A DNA stretch of 64,000 nt from Algoriphagus kandeliae (GCF_004571135.1 NZ_SPSB01000003.1:248001-312000), one strand, 5' to 3'. Positions 1 through 10,500 are shown, numbered from the stretch's first letter. A program made the numbers and translations. The notes: generated by a model from the sequence alone, not told the origin.

Positions 1-665
1 GAATCTTGGTTTTGATTGCCATGGTCAAAATGCCTGAAAACAAGGATAATTCAGGTAAAATTGACTTTTGGCCTACCATGAAAAGACTTTTTTCCAATCG
101 GAACTTTGTGGAAGGAACCTTAGCACAAATGTTTTATGTAGGTGCCCAAATCATGGTCTGGACCTACATTTACCAATACGCTGAAGCCATGGGAATCGAT
201 AATGCTTCTGCGGTGAATTATGGTTATGCAGCGCTAATTGTCTTCTTGCTAGGTCGATGGGTATGTACATTTCTTCTACGCTATGTCTCAGGACCAAAGT
301 TGCTCACCATATTTTCAATTCTTGCAATTGGATTCACCCTGGGGGCAATTTTCCTACCCGAAATGGCTGGTCTTTATAGTTTGGTAGGAATCAGCTTTGC
401 CATGTCCCTGATGTTTCCCACAATCTATGGAATTGCACTGAAGGGATTGGGAGAAGACTCCAAATTTGCAGCTGCATTTCTTGTTATGGCTATTGTTGGA
501 GGAGCGATCATGCCAACCTTGCAAGGATTCATTCTGGATTGGGGAGGAAGCGGATATACCGATATCGAAATTCTTGGAGTATCGGAAGTTCGCTTTTCTT
601 TCATATTGCCACTTCTCTGCTTTCTGATGGTTTCACTATTCGCAATACGGGTCAGAAAAATTTAA
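1..665 (+). CDS. FucP-like MFS sugar permease, 3' part only
   Basis: C-terminal part of a major facilitator superfamily sugar/H+ symporter; the reading frame is open at the left edge, so the start lies outside the window. About 219 residues are visible, with six hydrophobic segments separated by short polar loops. The segment around NFVEGTLAQMFYVGAQIMVW resembles the second half of the fucose permease (FucP) family, where the FYVGAQ-type motif opens the C-terminal six-helix bundle. It would import a neutral sugar, plausibly L-fucose or L-rhamnose, across the inner membrane. The next gene, 11 bases downstream, is a deoxysugar mutarotase, which supports a deoxysugar substrate. The exact sugar is inference. 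Confidence 0.85.
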   Translation, partial: ILVLIAMVKMPENKDNSGKIDFWPTMKRLFSNRNFVEGTLAQMFYVGAQIMVWTYIYQYAEAMGIDNASAVNYGYAALIVFLLGRWVCTFLLRYVSGPKLLTIFSILAIGFTLGAIFLPEMAGLYSLVGISFAMSLMFPTIYGIALKGLGEDSKFAAAFLVMAIVGGAIMPTLQGFILDWGGSGYTDIEILGVSEVRFSFILPLLCFLMVSLFAIRVRKI

Positions 666-676
666 ACAAAATAGGC

Positions 677-1021
677 ATGCAGACTTTCGTGTTGATTTGC
701 GATTTGAAAGATGAACCTGAAGCAATTGAGGCATATGTAGCGTGTCATCAGGCGGTTTCACCAGATATTTTGGAAAGTATTCGAGTCTCTGGAATTCTCG
801 AAATGAGCATCTATCGCTGGCGAAATCGACTTACCATGTTTATGAAAACAGATGATGATTTTTCTTTTGAGAAAAAGGCACAATTGGATAATGCCAATCC
901 AAAAGTGCAGAAATGGGAGGCATTCGTTGGGCAATATCAAACAAATTTACCCGGAACACCTCTCAATTGGAGATGGGCTTTGATGGAGAGGATTTTTGAA
1001 TTCAATGCAATTGATAAATAA
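677..1021 (+). CDS. L-rhamnose mutarotase family protein (RhaM/DUF718)
   Basis: Small cytoplasmic enzyme of 114 residues, the usual size of the RhaM (DUF718) family, which interconverts alpha and beta anomers of L-rhamnose and, in some members, L-fucose. The family pattern is visible: an early Cys/His region (CHQAVSPDI), an Ile-rich strand (ILEMSIYRWRNRLTMFM) and a C-terminal W-x-W (LNWRWALMERIFEF). The frame is open further upstream into the permease gene, but the ATG at 677 gives the normal family N-terminus (MQTFVLICDLK). It sits 11 bases after a FucP-like permease, so uptake followed by mutarotation of an L-deoxysugar is likely. Whether rhamnose or fucose is the true substrate cannot be read from the sequence. 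Confidence 0.85.
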   Translation: MQTFVLICDLKDEPEAIEAYVACHQAVSPDILESIRVSGILEMSIYRWRNRLTMFMKTDDDFSFEKKAQLDNANPKVQKWEAFVGQYQTNLPGTPLNWRWALMERIFEFNAIDK

Positions 1022-1032
1022 ATGACCTTTAT

Positions 1033-1947
1033 ATGAAACGATTTGGGGCAATTCTAATCTTGCTGTTTTTAGCAAAAATCTCTTTGGCACAAAATCATAT
1101 CATCCCAATTTGGGAAGGAACTCCTCCCCTGCAAAAAGAAATGGACCTAAAAGAAGAGGCAGTTCACGAGGGAATTCTTCGAATTTCCAATGTGCAACAG
1201 CCTACAATCGAGGTTTATTTACCTACCAAACAAATTGCTACTGGAGAAGCAGTAGTAATTTTTCCGGGAGGAGGTTATGGTATTTTAGCATATGATTGGG
1301 AAGGAACTGACTTTGCAAAATGGCTGAATTCACAGGGAATTGCTGGGATTGTAGTGAAATATAGACTTCCCATCTCCAAATCCTTGACAGATCCCAAGGA
1401 GGTACCTCTGCTCGATGCCCAGCGAGCAATCCGCTTGGTGAGGCATCATGCTTCCGATTGGAATCTTAATCCTGAAAAAGTCGGCATCATGGGCTTTTCA
1501 GCTGGAGGACATCTAGCCTCCACACTAAGCACCCAATATGAACACTCCATTGACCGGGATTTGGATTCCATCGATCAATTATCAGCAAGACCAGATTTCT
1601 CTATTTTGGTTTATCCAGTCATTACTTTCAATGATAGATTTACCCATGGTGGTTCTAAGAAAAATCTTCTAGGAGAAAACCCTGATCCTAAATTAGTTGA
1701 GCGCTTTTCAAATGAATTGAACGTAGACGAAAATACCCCGCCTACATTTCTTGTTCATGCCCAAGATGACCAAGCTGTTCCTTTGGAAAACAGCACGCTT
1801 TATTATCAGGCCCTACATGCAAATCAGGTGAAAGCATCTCTTCACATCTATCCTACTGGTGGGCATGGCTTTGCCTTTGGAATGGGACGAGGAGCAGTTG
1901 AAAATTGGAGAAACACGCTTTTAGATTGGATAAAAAACCTAGACTAA
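1033..1947 (+). CDS. Secreted alpha/beta hydrolase, acetyl-xylan-esterase-like
   Basis: Predicted secreted esterase of 304 residues with a clear signal peptide (MKRFGAILILLFLAKISLAQ, Gln after the cut). The alpha/beta hydrolase fold shows an oxyanion-type PGGGYG segment near residue 78, the nucleophile elbow GFSAGGH with Ser156, an acid candidate in HAQDDQAVP and the catalytic His in GGHGFAFG near the C-terminus. This is the BD-FAE / dienelactone-hydrolase-like branch that often removes acetyl or feruloyl groups from polysaccharides. It lies between deoxysugar genes and a sulfatase, which fits trimming of a decorated polysaccharide; the ester removed is not known. Its stop overlaps the next start by one base (TAATG). 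Confidence 0.85.
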   Translation: MKRFGAILILLFLAKISLAQNHIIPIWEGTPPLQKEMDLKEEAVHEGILRISNVQQPTIEVYLPTKQIATGEAVVIFPGGGYGILAYDWEGTDFAKWLNSQGIAGIVVKYRLPISKSLTDPKEVPLLDAQRAIRLVRHHASDWNLNPEKVGIMGFSAGGHLASTLSTQYEHSIDRDLDSIDQLSARPDFSILVYPVITFNDRFTHGGSKKNLLGENPDPKLVERFSNELNVDENTPPTFLVHAQDDQAVPLENSTLYYQALHANQVKASLHIYPTGGHGFAFGMGRGAVENWRNTLLDWIKNLD

Positions 1948-2639
1948 TGTCCATTAAAGTAATTGCATTCGATGCCGATGATACCCTTTGGGTAAATGAA
2001 CCCTTCTTTCGGGAAGCTGAAGAGAAATTCTGCTCACTTCTAGAAGACTTTATGCCGGCCCATGCCATTCTCAAAGAATTATATCATACCGAAATCAGCA
2101 ATTTGAAAATGTATGGTTATGGAATCAAAGGCTTTATGCTGTCCATGATCGAGACCGCCATGCGGATTTCCAATCAACAAGTACCAATCTCGCTTGTTGA
2201 AAAGGTAATCCAAATTGGTCAAGAAATGCTCGAAAAACCTGTGGATTTACTTCCAGGGGTTGAGGAGGTACTCCAAAACCTTAATGGTGACTTTAGGATG
2301 GTACTTGCTACCAAGGGGGATTTGGTAGATCAGGAGCGGAAACTGAAAAAATCGGGATTGGAAAAATACTTCCACCACATTGAAATAATGAGTGAAAAAC
2401 GGACAGAAGATTTTGCGAAGCTGATCCGTCATTTAGATGTGGATCCTGAGCATTTCGTTATGTTAGGGAACAGTTTGAAGTCAGATATTCTACCCGTACT
2501 GGAATTGGGAGGTCATGCGATTCATATTCCTTTTCATATCACTTGGGTTCATGAACAAGTCCATCATGAGGTCAAACACGAGCGGTTTTCTTCGGTAGAA
2601 AACATTCAACTTGCAGCCGAATTGATACGGAAAATGTAA
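1947..2639 (+). CDS. HAD-superfamily hydrolase
   Basis: Cytoplasmic phosphatase-like protein of 230 residues. Motif I is DxDxT (AFDADDTLW) with nucleophile Asp9 and acid/base Asp11; motif II is the Thr of VLATKGD; motif III/IV is in the MLGNSLKSDILPVLELG stretch. A helical cap domain lies between motifs I and II, as in the phosphoglycolate-phosphatase-like branch. The start chosen is the ATG that shares its A with the stop of the esterase gene, giving a conventional N-terminus; a longer frame reading into the esterase is not needed. HAD enzymes dephosphorylate small metabolites; here a sugar phosphate is possible from context, but the substrate is not determined. Confidence 0.85.
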   Translation: MSIKVIAFDADDTLWVNEPFFREAEEKFCSLLEDFMPAHAILKELYHTEISNLKMYGYGIKGFMLSMIETAMRISNQQVPISLVEKVIQIGQEMLEKPVDLLPGVEEVLQNLNGDFRMVLATKGDLVDQERKLKKSGLEKYFHHIEIMSEKRTEDFAKLIRHLDVDPEHFVMLGNSLKSDILPVLELGGHAIHIPFHITWVHEQVHHEVKHERFSSVENIQLAAELIRKM

Positions 2640-2718
2640 AAATTTAAACCAATTGCACTGAATAGGATAACCTAAACTCAAAACACACATTGATTTTCAG
2701 TCAATTAAAAAAACATGT

Positions 2719-4257
2719 ATGGATAAGAAAAGCGATCCTATATTATTCTTCCTCATTCTCATCATAACTTTTCTAAGCGCTTGTCAATCAAAAGAAAAGC
2801 AATCCCCAAACATCATATTTTTTCTAGTGGACGATATGGGTTGGCAGGACACATCGGTTCCTTTTTGGTCAGAAAAGACGCACTTCAATGAACTGTATAG
2901 AACCCCAAATATGGAAAGACTGGCTGCTAAGGGAATGGTTTTCACACAAGCCTACGCTTATGCGGTTTGTTCTCCCAGCCGAACAAGTCTCATGACAGGA
3001 ATGAATGCTGCTAGGCATCGTGTTACGAATTGGACCCTTCGATACAATACCTCCACTGACAGCAAGGATTCAGTGCTCCAAATGCCAAGTTGGAATGTCA
3101 ATGGGCTTCAAGCAGTGGATACCATAGAAAATTCGATCTATGCCACCCCTCTCCCACAAATTCTAAAAAACAACGGCTATTACACCATTCATGCAGGCAA
3201 AGCGCATTGGGGGGCTGGAGGAACACCCGGAGCAAACCCATTAAATCTGGGTTTTGATGTGAACATCGCAGGACATGAAGCTGGAGCACCCGCTTCCTAT
3301 CAGGGAGAAAATAATTACGCTAGCTCCACCAATGATATAACCTGGAACGTACCCGGTTTGGAAAAATACCATGGAAAGCCTATCAACATAACAGACGCTC
3401 TAACGCTTGAAGCCATCGAGGCTTTGAATCAAGCTCGTGGAAATAATAAACCTTTCTACCTCTACATGGCACATTACACAGTTCATGTACCCTTAGAACC
3501 TCATCATCCATACTTTCAGAAATACAAGGAAATGGGCTTGGATGAGCGAGAGGCACGCTATGCTTCCATGGTAGAAGGAATGGACAATAGCCTGGGTCAA
3601 TTGATGGATTATTTGGAGGAAAATGGAATGGCTGATAATACGATCATTCTTTTCATGTCGGATAATGGTGGGCTTAGTGCTCATGCTCGCGGTGGTGAAC
3701 CTCATACTCACAATTGGCCATTAAAAAGCGGAAAAGGCTCAGCTTATGAAGGTGGGACACGAGTTCCAATGATTGTAAGTTGGCCGGGAAAAGTTCAACC
3801 TGGTTCGAAATCGGGATCCCCTGTAATTATCGAGGATTTCTTTCCCAGTATTTTGGAAATCGCCGGGATACAAGATTATCAGCCTATCCAATCAATCGAT
3901 GGAAAATCATTTGTTCCAAATTTAAAGCAAGAATTGAATCAAAGTCTACCCGAAAGAAGTCTTATTTGGCATTATCCTAACAAATGGGGAGGTACTGGTC
4001 CGGGAATTGGTTCTACCAGCACTATTCGAAAGGGAGATTGGAAGCTAATTTATTGGTATAAAGACCAAAAACTGGAGCTTTACAACCTTACAGAAGATAT
4101 TCATGAAGAAAATAATCTTGCCAGTCAAAATCCTGAAATAGTTAGAGAACTTGCCGCTGAACTCGGGGATTACCTACGAAGTGTAAATGGTCAACGTCCC
4201 AATTTCATCGAAACAGGAAACCCAGCTCCTTGGCCTGATGAGATTGTAATGAAGTGA
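2719..4257 (+). CDS. Lipoprotein sulfatase (formylglycine-dependent, S1 family)
   Basis: A 512-residue sulfatase that hydrolyses sulfate esters, probably on a sulfated glycan. The N-terminus carries a lipobox (LSAC, Cys22), so it is membrane-anchored, periplasmic or surface-exposed. The metal-binding start VDDMGWQDTS and the maturation motif CSPSR are clear; Cys84 would be converted to formylglycine by a sulfatase-modifying enzyme, which is not in this window. The MSDNGG segment and the later GKGSAYEGGTRVPMIVSWPGK block are typical of S1 sulfatases. Upstream genes handle a deoxysugar, so a sulfated fucan or rhamnan is an attractive but unproven substrate. It converges on the next gene with one base between the stops. 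Confidence 0.93.
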   Translation: MDKKSDPILFFLILIITFLSACQSKEKQSPNIIFFLVDDMGWQDTSVPFWSEKTHFNELYRTPNMERLAAKGMVFTQAYAYAVCSPSRTSLMTGMNAARHRVTNWTLRYNTSTDSKDSVLQMPSWNVNGLQAVDTIENSIYATPLPQILKNNGYYTIHAGKAHWGAGGTPGANPLNLGFDVNIAGHEAGAPASYQGENNYASSTNDITWNVPGLEKYHGKPINITDALTLEAIEALNQARGNNKPFYLYMAHYTVHVPLEPHHPYFQKYKEMGLDEREARYASMVEGMDNSLGQLMDYLEENGMADNTIILFMSDNGGLSAHARGGEPHTHNWPLKSGKGSAYEGGTRVPMIVSWPGKVQPGSKSGSPVIIEDFFPSILEIAGIQDYQPIQSIDGKSFVPNLKQELNQSLPERSLIWHYPNKWGGTGPGIGSTSTIRKGDWKLIYWYKDQKLELYNLTEDIHEENNLASQNPEIVRELAAELGDYLRSVNGQRPNFIETGNPAPWPDEIVMK

Positions 4258-4258
4258 T

Positions 4259-5665
4259 TTATCGTTTTCCTTCCAAAATCTGCCCCATCACTTCATCCAA
4301 TTGATCTGCTCCCAAGCGTTTTAGGACTATTCTTTTTTCCTGGTCCAGGATGTAAATTGTCGGGGTACTTTTCACATCATAAACAGCATGAACTTGGGCA
4401 GTTCCATTTGGATCTACAGTATGAAGCCAGTCTCCAATTTCTTGTTCGTTTACATAATCCCAACAGCCTCCAACCTCATCACCTGTCTTCATACAAACAG
4501 CCATAAGCTGAACTCCCTGATCCTTATATTTTTCAAAAAAGCGCTTCATAATCGGAGTTGAAGTCTTACAAGCACCACAATCATACCTCCAAAAATAGAG
4601 CACGGTATAGGGAGAATTTACCTCATGCAATCTAACAGGTAATCCATCTGGCCTTTGAAGTTTAAGGTCAGGAGCGACTTTCCCAATCAATAATGGCTCA
4701 AGCGTTTTGGCATTACTAACAATCTTCTCCAATTGCTCTGGATCCGTCCAATCAGCCTGCCCTGTAGCGTAATAATTCAAGGCAAGATGGACGTAAACTG
4801 CATCCATTCCGATAATCTTGGATCGAGCGTAAGTATTTAAAAAATGAATCAAGTAAAATTTAAAGGTCTCCTCTGCCGGTTTGGTCTCATTTAAAATCCA
4901 ATCTATGGATTGAATTAGAGAATCTGGATTCTGATAAGTTAGCCGCTGAACATAATTATCAATTCGAGAGAATAGAAAAGGAGTCCTCAGCATTCGAGGA
5001 TCAGATAGGTCCAAATTATCAAAGTAATGATCCTTTGTATAGCGATATTGACTCATCTGAACTTCCTCAGGACTTCCTTCAAATTCAGGGTAGTCAATCG
5101 CTAAATTGGCTTTGATAATTGCAGCAGTAAAACTTTTCGGATGTTCCTGAATCAACTTATCCTGATATTCACGGACTTCAAGGTTGATTTGATCGAGTTG
5201 AGATTGGATATTTTGTTGGGCCACCTCGTCGGAACTATTTGAAAGTTCTTCCTGAAGCTGTGCTGCCTGAGGACGTTTTTCTTCCAAAAATTGAAGGTAT
5301 TCGTAGAACAATTCATTATCGGGAGCATATTGAAAGGAAATATCCTGTACATAATTATCCTTGGAGGTTGAGAGGGAATAATTTTGTTCATCCTCATCCA
5401 CAATGAGTTGAAAAAAATTATTCTCCGGCTCCATAACCACCATATAAACCCCGGGCTCTAAAGCCTCTTCCCCTTTGAATACAAACCTCCCATTCGCGTC
5501 TCGCTGAACGGTATCCTTCACGTATTGTTTGTCCCCATAATAGTAGGCCAGGTATAAGTTAGACTGATCATAGTCTTTGATCTCCACTTCTATTCGATGT
5601 CCTTGTTGGGCGTACAATGAAAACCCAACGAAAAGGGTGAAAATGGATAGAAAGAGTTTTTTCAT
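4259..5665 (-). CDS. Secreted thioredoxin-fold protein, TlpA/DUF5106-like
   Basis: A 468-residue exported protein: signal peptide (MKKLFLSIFTLFVGFSLYAQ), an N-terminal beta-rich domain of about 100 residues like the DUF4369 family, a helical middle, and a C-terminal thioredoxin fold. The redox motif is CGAC (Cys363, Cys366) in YFWRYDCGACKTSTPIMKRF, and the cis-Pro loop is KSTPTIYILD. Such proteins are common periplasmic thiol-disulfide enzymes in Bacteroidota. It is the last minus-strand gene of the block that starts with the metal efflux genes, 95 bases from the gene above it; co-transcription is possible but not shown. Its client proteins are unknown. Confidence 0.82.
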   Translation of the reverse strand: MKKLFLSIFTLFVGFSLYAQQGHRIEVEIKDYDQSNLYLAYYYGDKQYVKDTVQRDANGRFVFKGEEALEPGVYMVVMEPENNFFQLIVDEDEQNYSLSTSKDNYVQDISFQYAPDNELFYEYLQFLEEKRPQAAQLQEELSNSSDEVAQQNIQSQLDQINLEVREYQDKLIQEHPKSFTAAIIKANLAIDYPEFEGSPEEVQMSQYRYTKDHYFDNLDLSDPRMLRTPFLFSRIDNYVQRLTYQNPDSLIQSIDWILNETKPAEETFKFYLIHFLNTYARSKIIGMDAVYVHLALNYYATGQADWTDPEQLEKIVSNAKTLEPLLIGKVAPDLKLQRPDGLPVRLHEVNSPYTVLYFWRYDCGACKTSTPIMKRFFEKYKDQGVQLMAVCMKTGDEVGGCWDYVNEQEIGDWLHTVDPNGTAQVHAVYDVKSTPTIYILDQEKRIVLKRLGADQLDEVMGQILEGKR

Positions 5666-5760
5666 AGTGTTCGAGGCTGTTGATACAAGATAAACAGATT
5701 AGTCAAGCCACGCCAATGCTTTCCATTCAGAAAAAATGTTGAATTGAGAATTTTTCCCTA

Positions 5761-6378
5761 TCAGTTTTTTGCCAGCTTCTTTAAAGCCACATTGATCTGA
5801 GAAAGCGGATATCCGCCCAAAATTCCACGAAATGATCCAGAGGGATGTAGGACAACGAAGCTCCCGCAAGGATAAGGGTATTTAAAAAATTGATTTCGGA
5901 AAATATCATCTGGATCCTCTCGCCAAGGAATATACCCTTGGTATTTTTCCAATCCACTAGGCTCCAAATAAATATAAATGGGTTCGGTAGCCTCATATTT
6001 ATTAGCCCATTTGAGCAGAGTTTCATGCTCCTTTTGGAATGAAGATGCATTATTTCCTAGACCAGAGGAATTACACTCATCTTTACCGGGATAGTAAATT
6101 ACAAGGAGCATTTTACCTTCTTGAAATGCCTTCAATTGCCCCGTTTTTTCAAAAAAAATTCGCGGATCATCTACCAATCCAACAGGCATTCTATGAACTA
6201 ACATTTTACCGCCTTCTCCATCGGGAATCCCAAAATAAGGCCCTTCGAGAATCTGCTGTTCAAAAAAATCCCTACTAATTTCCCTTCCTAGTTCGTCTTT
6301 ATATCCTGTTTGGGCAACAGAAAATACTGGCCCAAATAGAAAAACAAAAAAGCAACATATCTTCAGAAAGGATATCAT
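5761..6378 (-). CDS. Secreted protein of unknown function, possibly thioredoxin-like
   Basis: A 205-residue exported protein with a signal peptide ending near FSVAQ. I do not recognise a named family with certainty. The segment LLVIYYPGKDECNSSG looks like a thioredoxin-fold beta strand followed by a residual Cys, and SFVVLHPSGSFRGILGGYP could be the later strand pair, but there is no CxxC, so it would not be a normal dithiol oxidoreductase. It lies 51 bases after the efflux adaptor gene on the same strand and before a TlpA-like protein, suggesting envelope redox or metal handling. That role is inference from position only. Confidence 0.6.
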   Translation of the reverse strand: MISFLKICCFFVFLFGPVFSVAQTGYKDELGREISRDFFEQQILEGPYFGIPDGEGGKMLVHRMPVGLVDDPRIFFEKTGQLKAFQEGKMLLVIYYPGKDECNSSGLGNNASSFQKEHETLLKWANKYEATEPIYIYLEPSGLEKYQGYIPWREDPDDIFRNQFFKYPYPCGSFVVLHPSGSFRGILGGYPLSQINVALKKLAKN

Positions 6379-6429
6379 ATCATCGATAAAATCTAGACTT
6401 CAAATACCATAATCCAAAAGAAGTAAAAC

Positions 6430-7572
6430 CTACATTAGACTAAATGCCCCTTTGGTCAAGATCATCGCATTTGGATCCAATTCAGAAAGTGGAACCACCT
6501 CCACAAATCCATCTTTAGATATCCCGACTTTTACTTTGATAGGTTCAAGAACAAATCCAGAATCAGTCTTTGATTGTTGAATTAAAATGAAGTTTTCATC
6601 CTCGACTTCGACTACGGCCGTTTCAGGTAAAACTTTCACCAGTCGATCTTCTAAATCCAATTCAGATTCCACATACATTCCCGGCACGAGGGACTTTTCC
6701 AATTCTTCATCCAAAATATGAGCATGAATCATCACTTGCCGATCTTCATTAATTGACTGACTGATTACATATACCTCTGCTACAATTTCATCAACATCAA
6801 GATCAGGAATGGAAATCCGCACCTTTTGTCCTACCTTAATTTTGGCAGCATCTTTTTCATAAGCGATCAATTCTATATGCAAATGATCCCTGTTCAATAA
6901 TGTCAAAGCTCGCGTGGTCTCACTGATATAGGATCCTGGAACAACATCGATTGTTTCAACAAATCCATTGATCGGTGAATAAACAGGAATTTTGGAGCGG
7001 ATATTTTCAGGTTGAAGTGCATCTACATTGATGGACAGCATAGCTAACTGCTTGGTCAAACCAGCCAATTTTGCTTGAGTAGTCTTGTACTCTGCTTCTG
7101 CTTTCAAAAAATTCTTTTGAGCAGATATTTGCTCTGAGTAAAGTGTCTTTTGGCGCTCATACTCAGCTTTCAGGTAGTCTAATTGCCCTTTGGATTCCAA
7201 ATATTCCTGCTGAAGTCGGACAAACTCTGGATTCTCCAAATAAAAGAGAACCTGTCCTCTTCTAATTTGCTCCCCCTCGATCAATTTGAGGTCTGAAACA
7301 TATCCACCATAAATGGCTGTAATCTCCTGTCTTCCTTCTGTTGGGACCCGAACCATCCCTAATAGGCTTAAATGCTCGGAGAAATTCCGCTCTTCGAAAT
7401 TCCCCCAAGCCATATTCAATGCTGCAAATTGCGCATTGGACAGCTCGATTTGCTCTACTGAAGAGACAGCTTCTTCAACCTCGATTCCTTCCATTTCATT
7501 GGAGGAATTCCCACATGAAATCATGGTTGAAAAGACAAAAAGCGATGCGATATATGGAATAAATTTTTTCAT
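6430..7572 (-). CDS. RND efflux periplasmic adaptor (CzcB/CusB-like lipoprotein)
   Basis: Membrane-fusion protein of 380 residues linking the RND pump to the outer-membrane channel. It has a lipoprotein signal (FSTMISCGNSS), a beta-hairpin lipoyl half (GGYVSDLKLIEGEQIRRGQVLFYLENPEF), a helical hairpin of about 70 residues, the second lipoyl half (YSPINGFVETIDVVPGSYI), and beta-barrel and membrane-proximal domains. There is no His-rich or Met-rich N-terminal tail of the kind seen in CusB or CzcB subsets, so metal specificity cannot be assigned from it. Its ATG shares one base with the stop of the pump gene (TGATG), so pump and adaptor are translationally coupled. Confidence 0.9.
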   Translation of the reverse strand: MKKFIPYIASLFVFSTMISCGNSSNEMEGIEVEEAVSSVEQIELSNAQFAALNMAWGNFEERNFSEHLSLLGMVRVPTEGRQEITAIYGGYVSDLKLIEGEQIRRGQVLFYLENPEFVRLQQEYLESKGQLDYLKAEYERQKTLYSEQISAQKNFLKAEAEYKTTQAKLAGLTKQLAMLSINVDALQPENIRSKIPVYSPINGFVETIDVVPGSYISETTRALTLLNRDHLHIELIAYEKDAAKIKVGQKVRISIPDLDVDEIVAEVYVISQSINEDRQVMIHAHILDEELEKSLVPGMYVESELDLEDRLVKVLPETAVVEVEDENFILIQQSKTDSGFVLEPIKVKVGISKDGFVEVVPLSELDPNAMILTKGAFSLM

Positions 7573-10500
7573 CAGATGGACAGGTAAATAAGTTCTAGGG
7601 TAGCTAATTGGTATTCGAGTTTACTTTCCAGGTATTGAATCCGAATATTTCGGGAATTTTCTAGTAGTTGAACGAATTGGAGAAAATCTATCTCACCCTC
7701 TTGAAATGACCGGCTTGCCTGGGTCTCAAGTTGATCAGCCAAGGTTCGCCCTTCTTCTTGATAATATTCTAGGACACTTTGGGCTTTTTGGATTTGCTTT
7801 TCCAGTTGAGCTTTTTTGGATTCTAAAGTCAAGGAAAGTGCAGATGCCTCCAGTTCAAGTTGTTCTTCATAAATACTGGCTGCTTTTACTTTGGATTTAT
7901 AGGATCCGAAAAACAGGGGAACTGTCACTCCTGCCTGAAAACCTGGATAAATTCGGGCTTCCGGACCCGGATTGGTACCTCGGAAAAGTTCGAAATTCAA
8001 ATCTGGAAGCATCACTCTTCTAGCTTCCTTTACCGCAAAAGAGGCTTGCTTTTGTTGGGCTTCCATCCAAAGTTCCATAGGATGAACTGGATTTTCCAAG
8101 TTCAATAATTCTAAATCCGGTTCTCCTTCTTCCAAAATCAAGGTATCTGTAGTATTCAAAAGCCGTTGCAGGCTGATAAGGGAGGTAGCAAAATCCTGCC
8201 TTGCGGATCTCAACCTCAAACCAACTTCCTGAAGCTTCCTTTCAGCAGTGAGTTTTTCCAATAGATTGCTTTCTCCTAATTCAAAACGCCGGGTTGCAGC
8301 CCTTGCAAATTGACCATAGAGGCTATCCAAATAGTTCAAATTTCGAATAGACTCCCGCCAATAAAAAGCCTGTACATAAGCCATCCCTACTGCCTTTTCT
8401 ACTTCTCGCTTTTTCAGCAAAAATTCCGCATTGGTCTTTTCTGTTTGGGCTCTGAACATTGCTGTCCGAGCACCATATACAGATGGAAACTCTATTTGCT
8501 GCTGAACTCTCCATACCCGGTTATAAATGCCATTTTCGGCAATATCGTTTTTGTCGTATCCGTAGGAAATAGAGGTTTTGCCTATATCCCATCCCGCACC
8601 GATCAAAGATTCCGAACGATCCATAGCCTTGCGAGAAGACTGAAGGTCTACGTTTTGCTCATTGGCTAATTGAATAGCTTGCTGAAGAGAAATAGGTGAA
8701 CCTTCCTGTCCAAAAACCGGGGCTATCGATGCAAGTAGGAAGATCAAAAAGAATCCCAAGCTTTTGCCTGCCCCCTTCAATGAGATTTTTGTCTGATGAA
8801 ACATATAATAAAGAACCGGCAAGACTATTAAGGTTAATAAGGTAGCTGACACCAATCCACCAACTACCACGGTAGCTAGTGGTCTTTGAACTTCTGCTCC
8901 TGCAGAACCGGAAACAGCCATTGGCAGAAACCCTAAAGCTGCTGCAGATGCTGTCAAAAGAACAGGTCGGAGCCGCTCTTTGGCACCATGAATCACCAAA
9001 TCACGAACCGAATCGAATTTGGATTCCAAAGATTTAAAATGCTCGATCAACACAATCCCATTTAAGACCGCAATCCCGAATAGCGCGATAAAGCCAACTC
9101 CAGCCGAAATACTGAAGGGCATATCCCTTACCCAGAGTAAGAAAACTCCCCCAATGGCTGAAAGCGGAATGGCTGAATAAATCATCAAGGCATCTTTGGT
9201 GGATGAAAAGGCGAAATACAATAAGATAAAAATCAAAACTAAAGCTACTGGAACAGCGATGAGAAGTCTAGAACGGGCCTGTTGTAGATTTTCAAATTGC
9301 CCACCATAATCCACCCGATAGCCTTCTGGAAGAACAATTCGTTGATCGACAATCTGCTGAATATCATCCACGACAGACTGCAAATCCCGATTTCGGACAT
9401 TCACGCTTACCACTACCCTTCTCTGGGTGTTATCCCTGGAAATTTTAGCAGGACCTTTGGTGTAGGAAATATCCGCCAACTCCGAAAAAGGAATGGAGCG
9501 ACCATCAGCAAGTTTTACAGTTGTGTTTTGTAAGCTTTGAAGATCCTTTCGGAAATCCTTATCAAATCGAACCACCAAATCAAACTGCCGCTCACCTTCA
9601 AAAACGGTTCCTGCGGCTTCCCCAGCAAAACCCATCGTCACTATAGAATTCAAATCTGAAATATTGAGTCCATATTTTGCGATTTTCGAACGGTCATACT
9701 CAATTTTCATTTGAGGTAGGCCATCCACTTTTTCCATAATAATATCTGCGGCTCCCTCCACATTTTGGATAGCTGCCTCCACTTCCTGTCCCAATCGAAG
9801 CAATTCATCCAAGTCCTCTCCAAAAATCTTGATCGCTAAATCTGCTCTTACCCCGGTAATCAATTCATTGAATCGCATTTCAATAGGCTGAGTAAATTCA
9901 AAATCCAATCCCGGAATGATAGTGAGAGCTTCTTTGAATTTGTCTGCCAATTCATCTTTTGTCTCTACTGTAGTCCACTCACTTGGAGGGTGCAAAGTCA
10001 CAATTACGTCACTTTCTTCCATGGACATAGGGTCTGTTGGAATTTCGGCCGCTCCTATACGGGTTACGACTTGTTTTACTTCTGGAAACTCAAGAAGTAT
10101 TTTTTCGATACTCGTGATTGTCTCAACAGTACTATTTAGAGAAGTTCCCGTTTTCAAAACAGGCTGAATTACAAAATCACCTTCATCCAGAGTCGGCACA
10201 AACTCCGAACCCATCGAGGAGAAAATCATAATAGCCGAAACTAAAATCCCTACAGCAAAAAGCAGGACAGCCTTTCCATGATCCAGCGCAAATCGAAGAG
10301 AAGGATCATAGGCTTTATTGATAGCCTTAATTATCCGAACAGAAATATTCTTGGGGCCTTGAACAGTAGATTTCAAGAAAAGCGAAGAGGCCACAGGTAC
10401 ATAGGTCAAACCTAAAATCATTGCCCCTATCAAGGCAAAGCTGAATACCTCTGCCATAGGACGGAACATTTTACCCTCTACCCCTGAAAGAGAAAGGATA

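Noticed and set aside
539-676. Longer N-terminus for the mutarotase
   Set aside because: The extension overlaps the permease gene in another frame; the ATG at 677 gives the standard family start.
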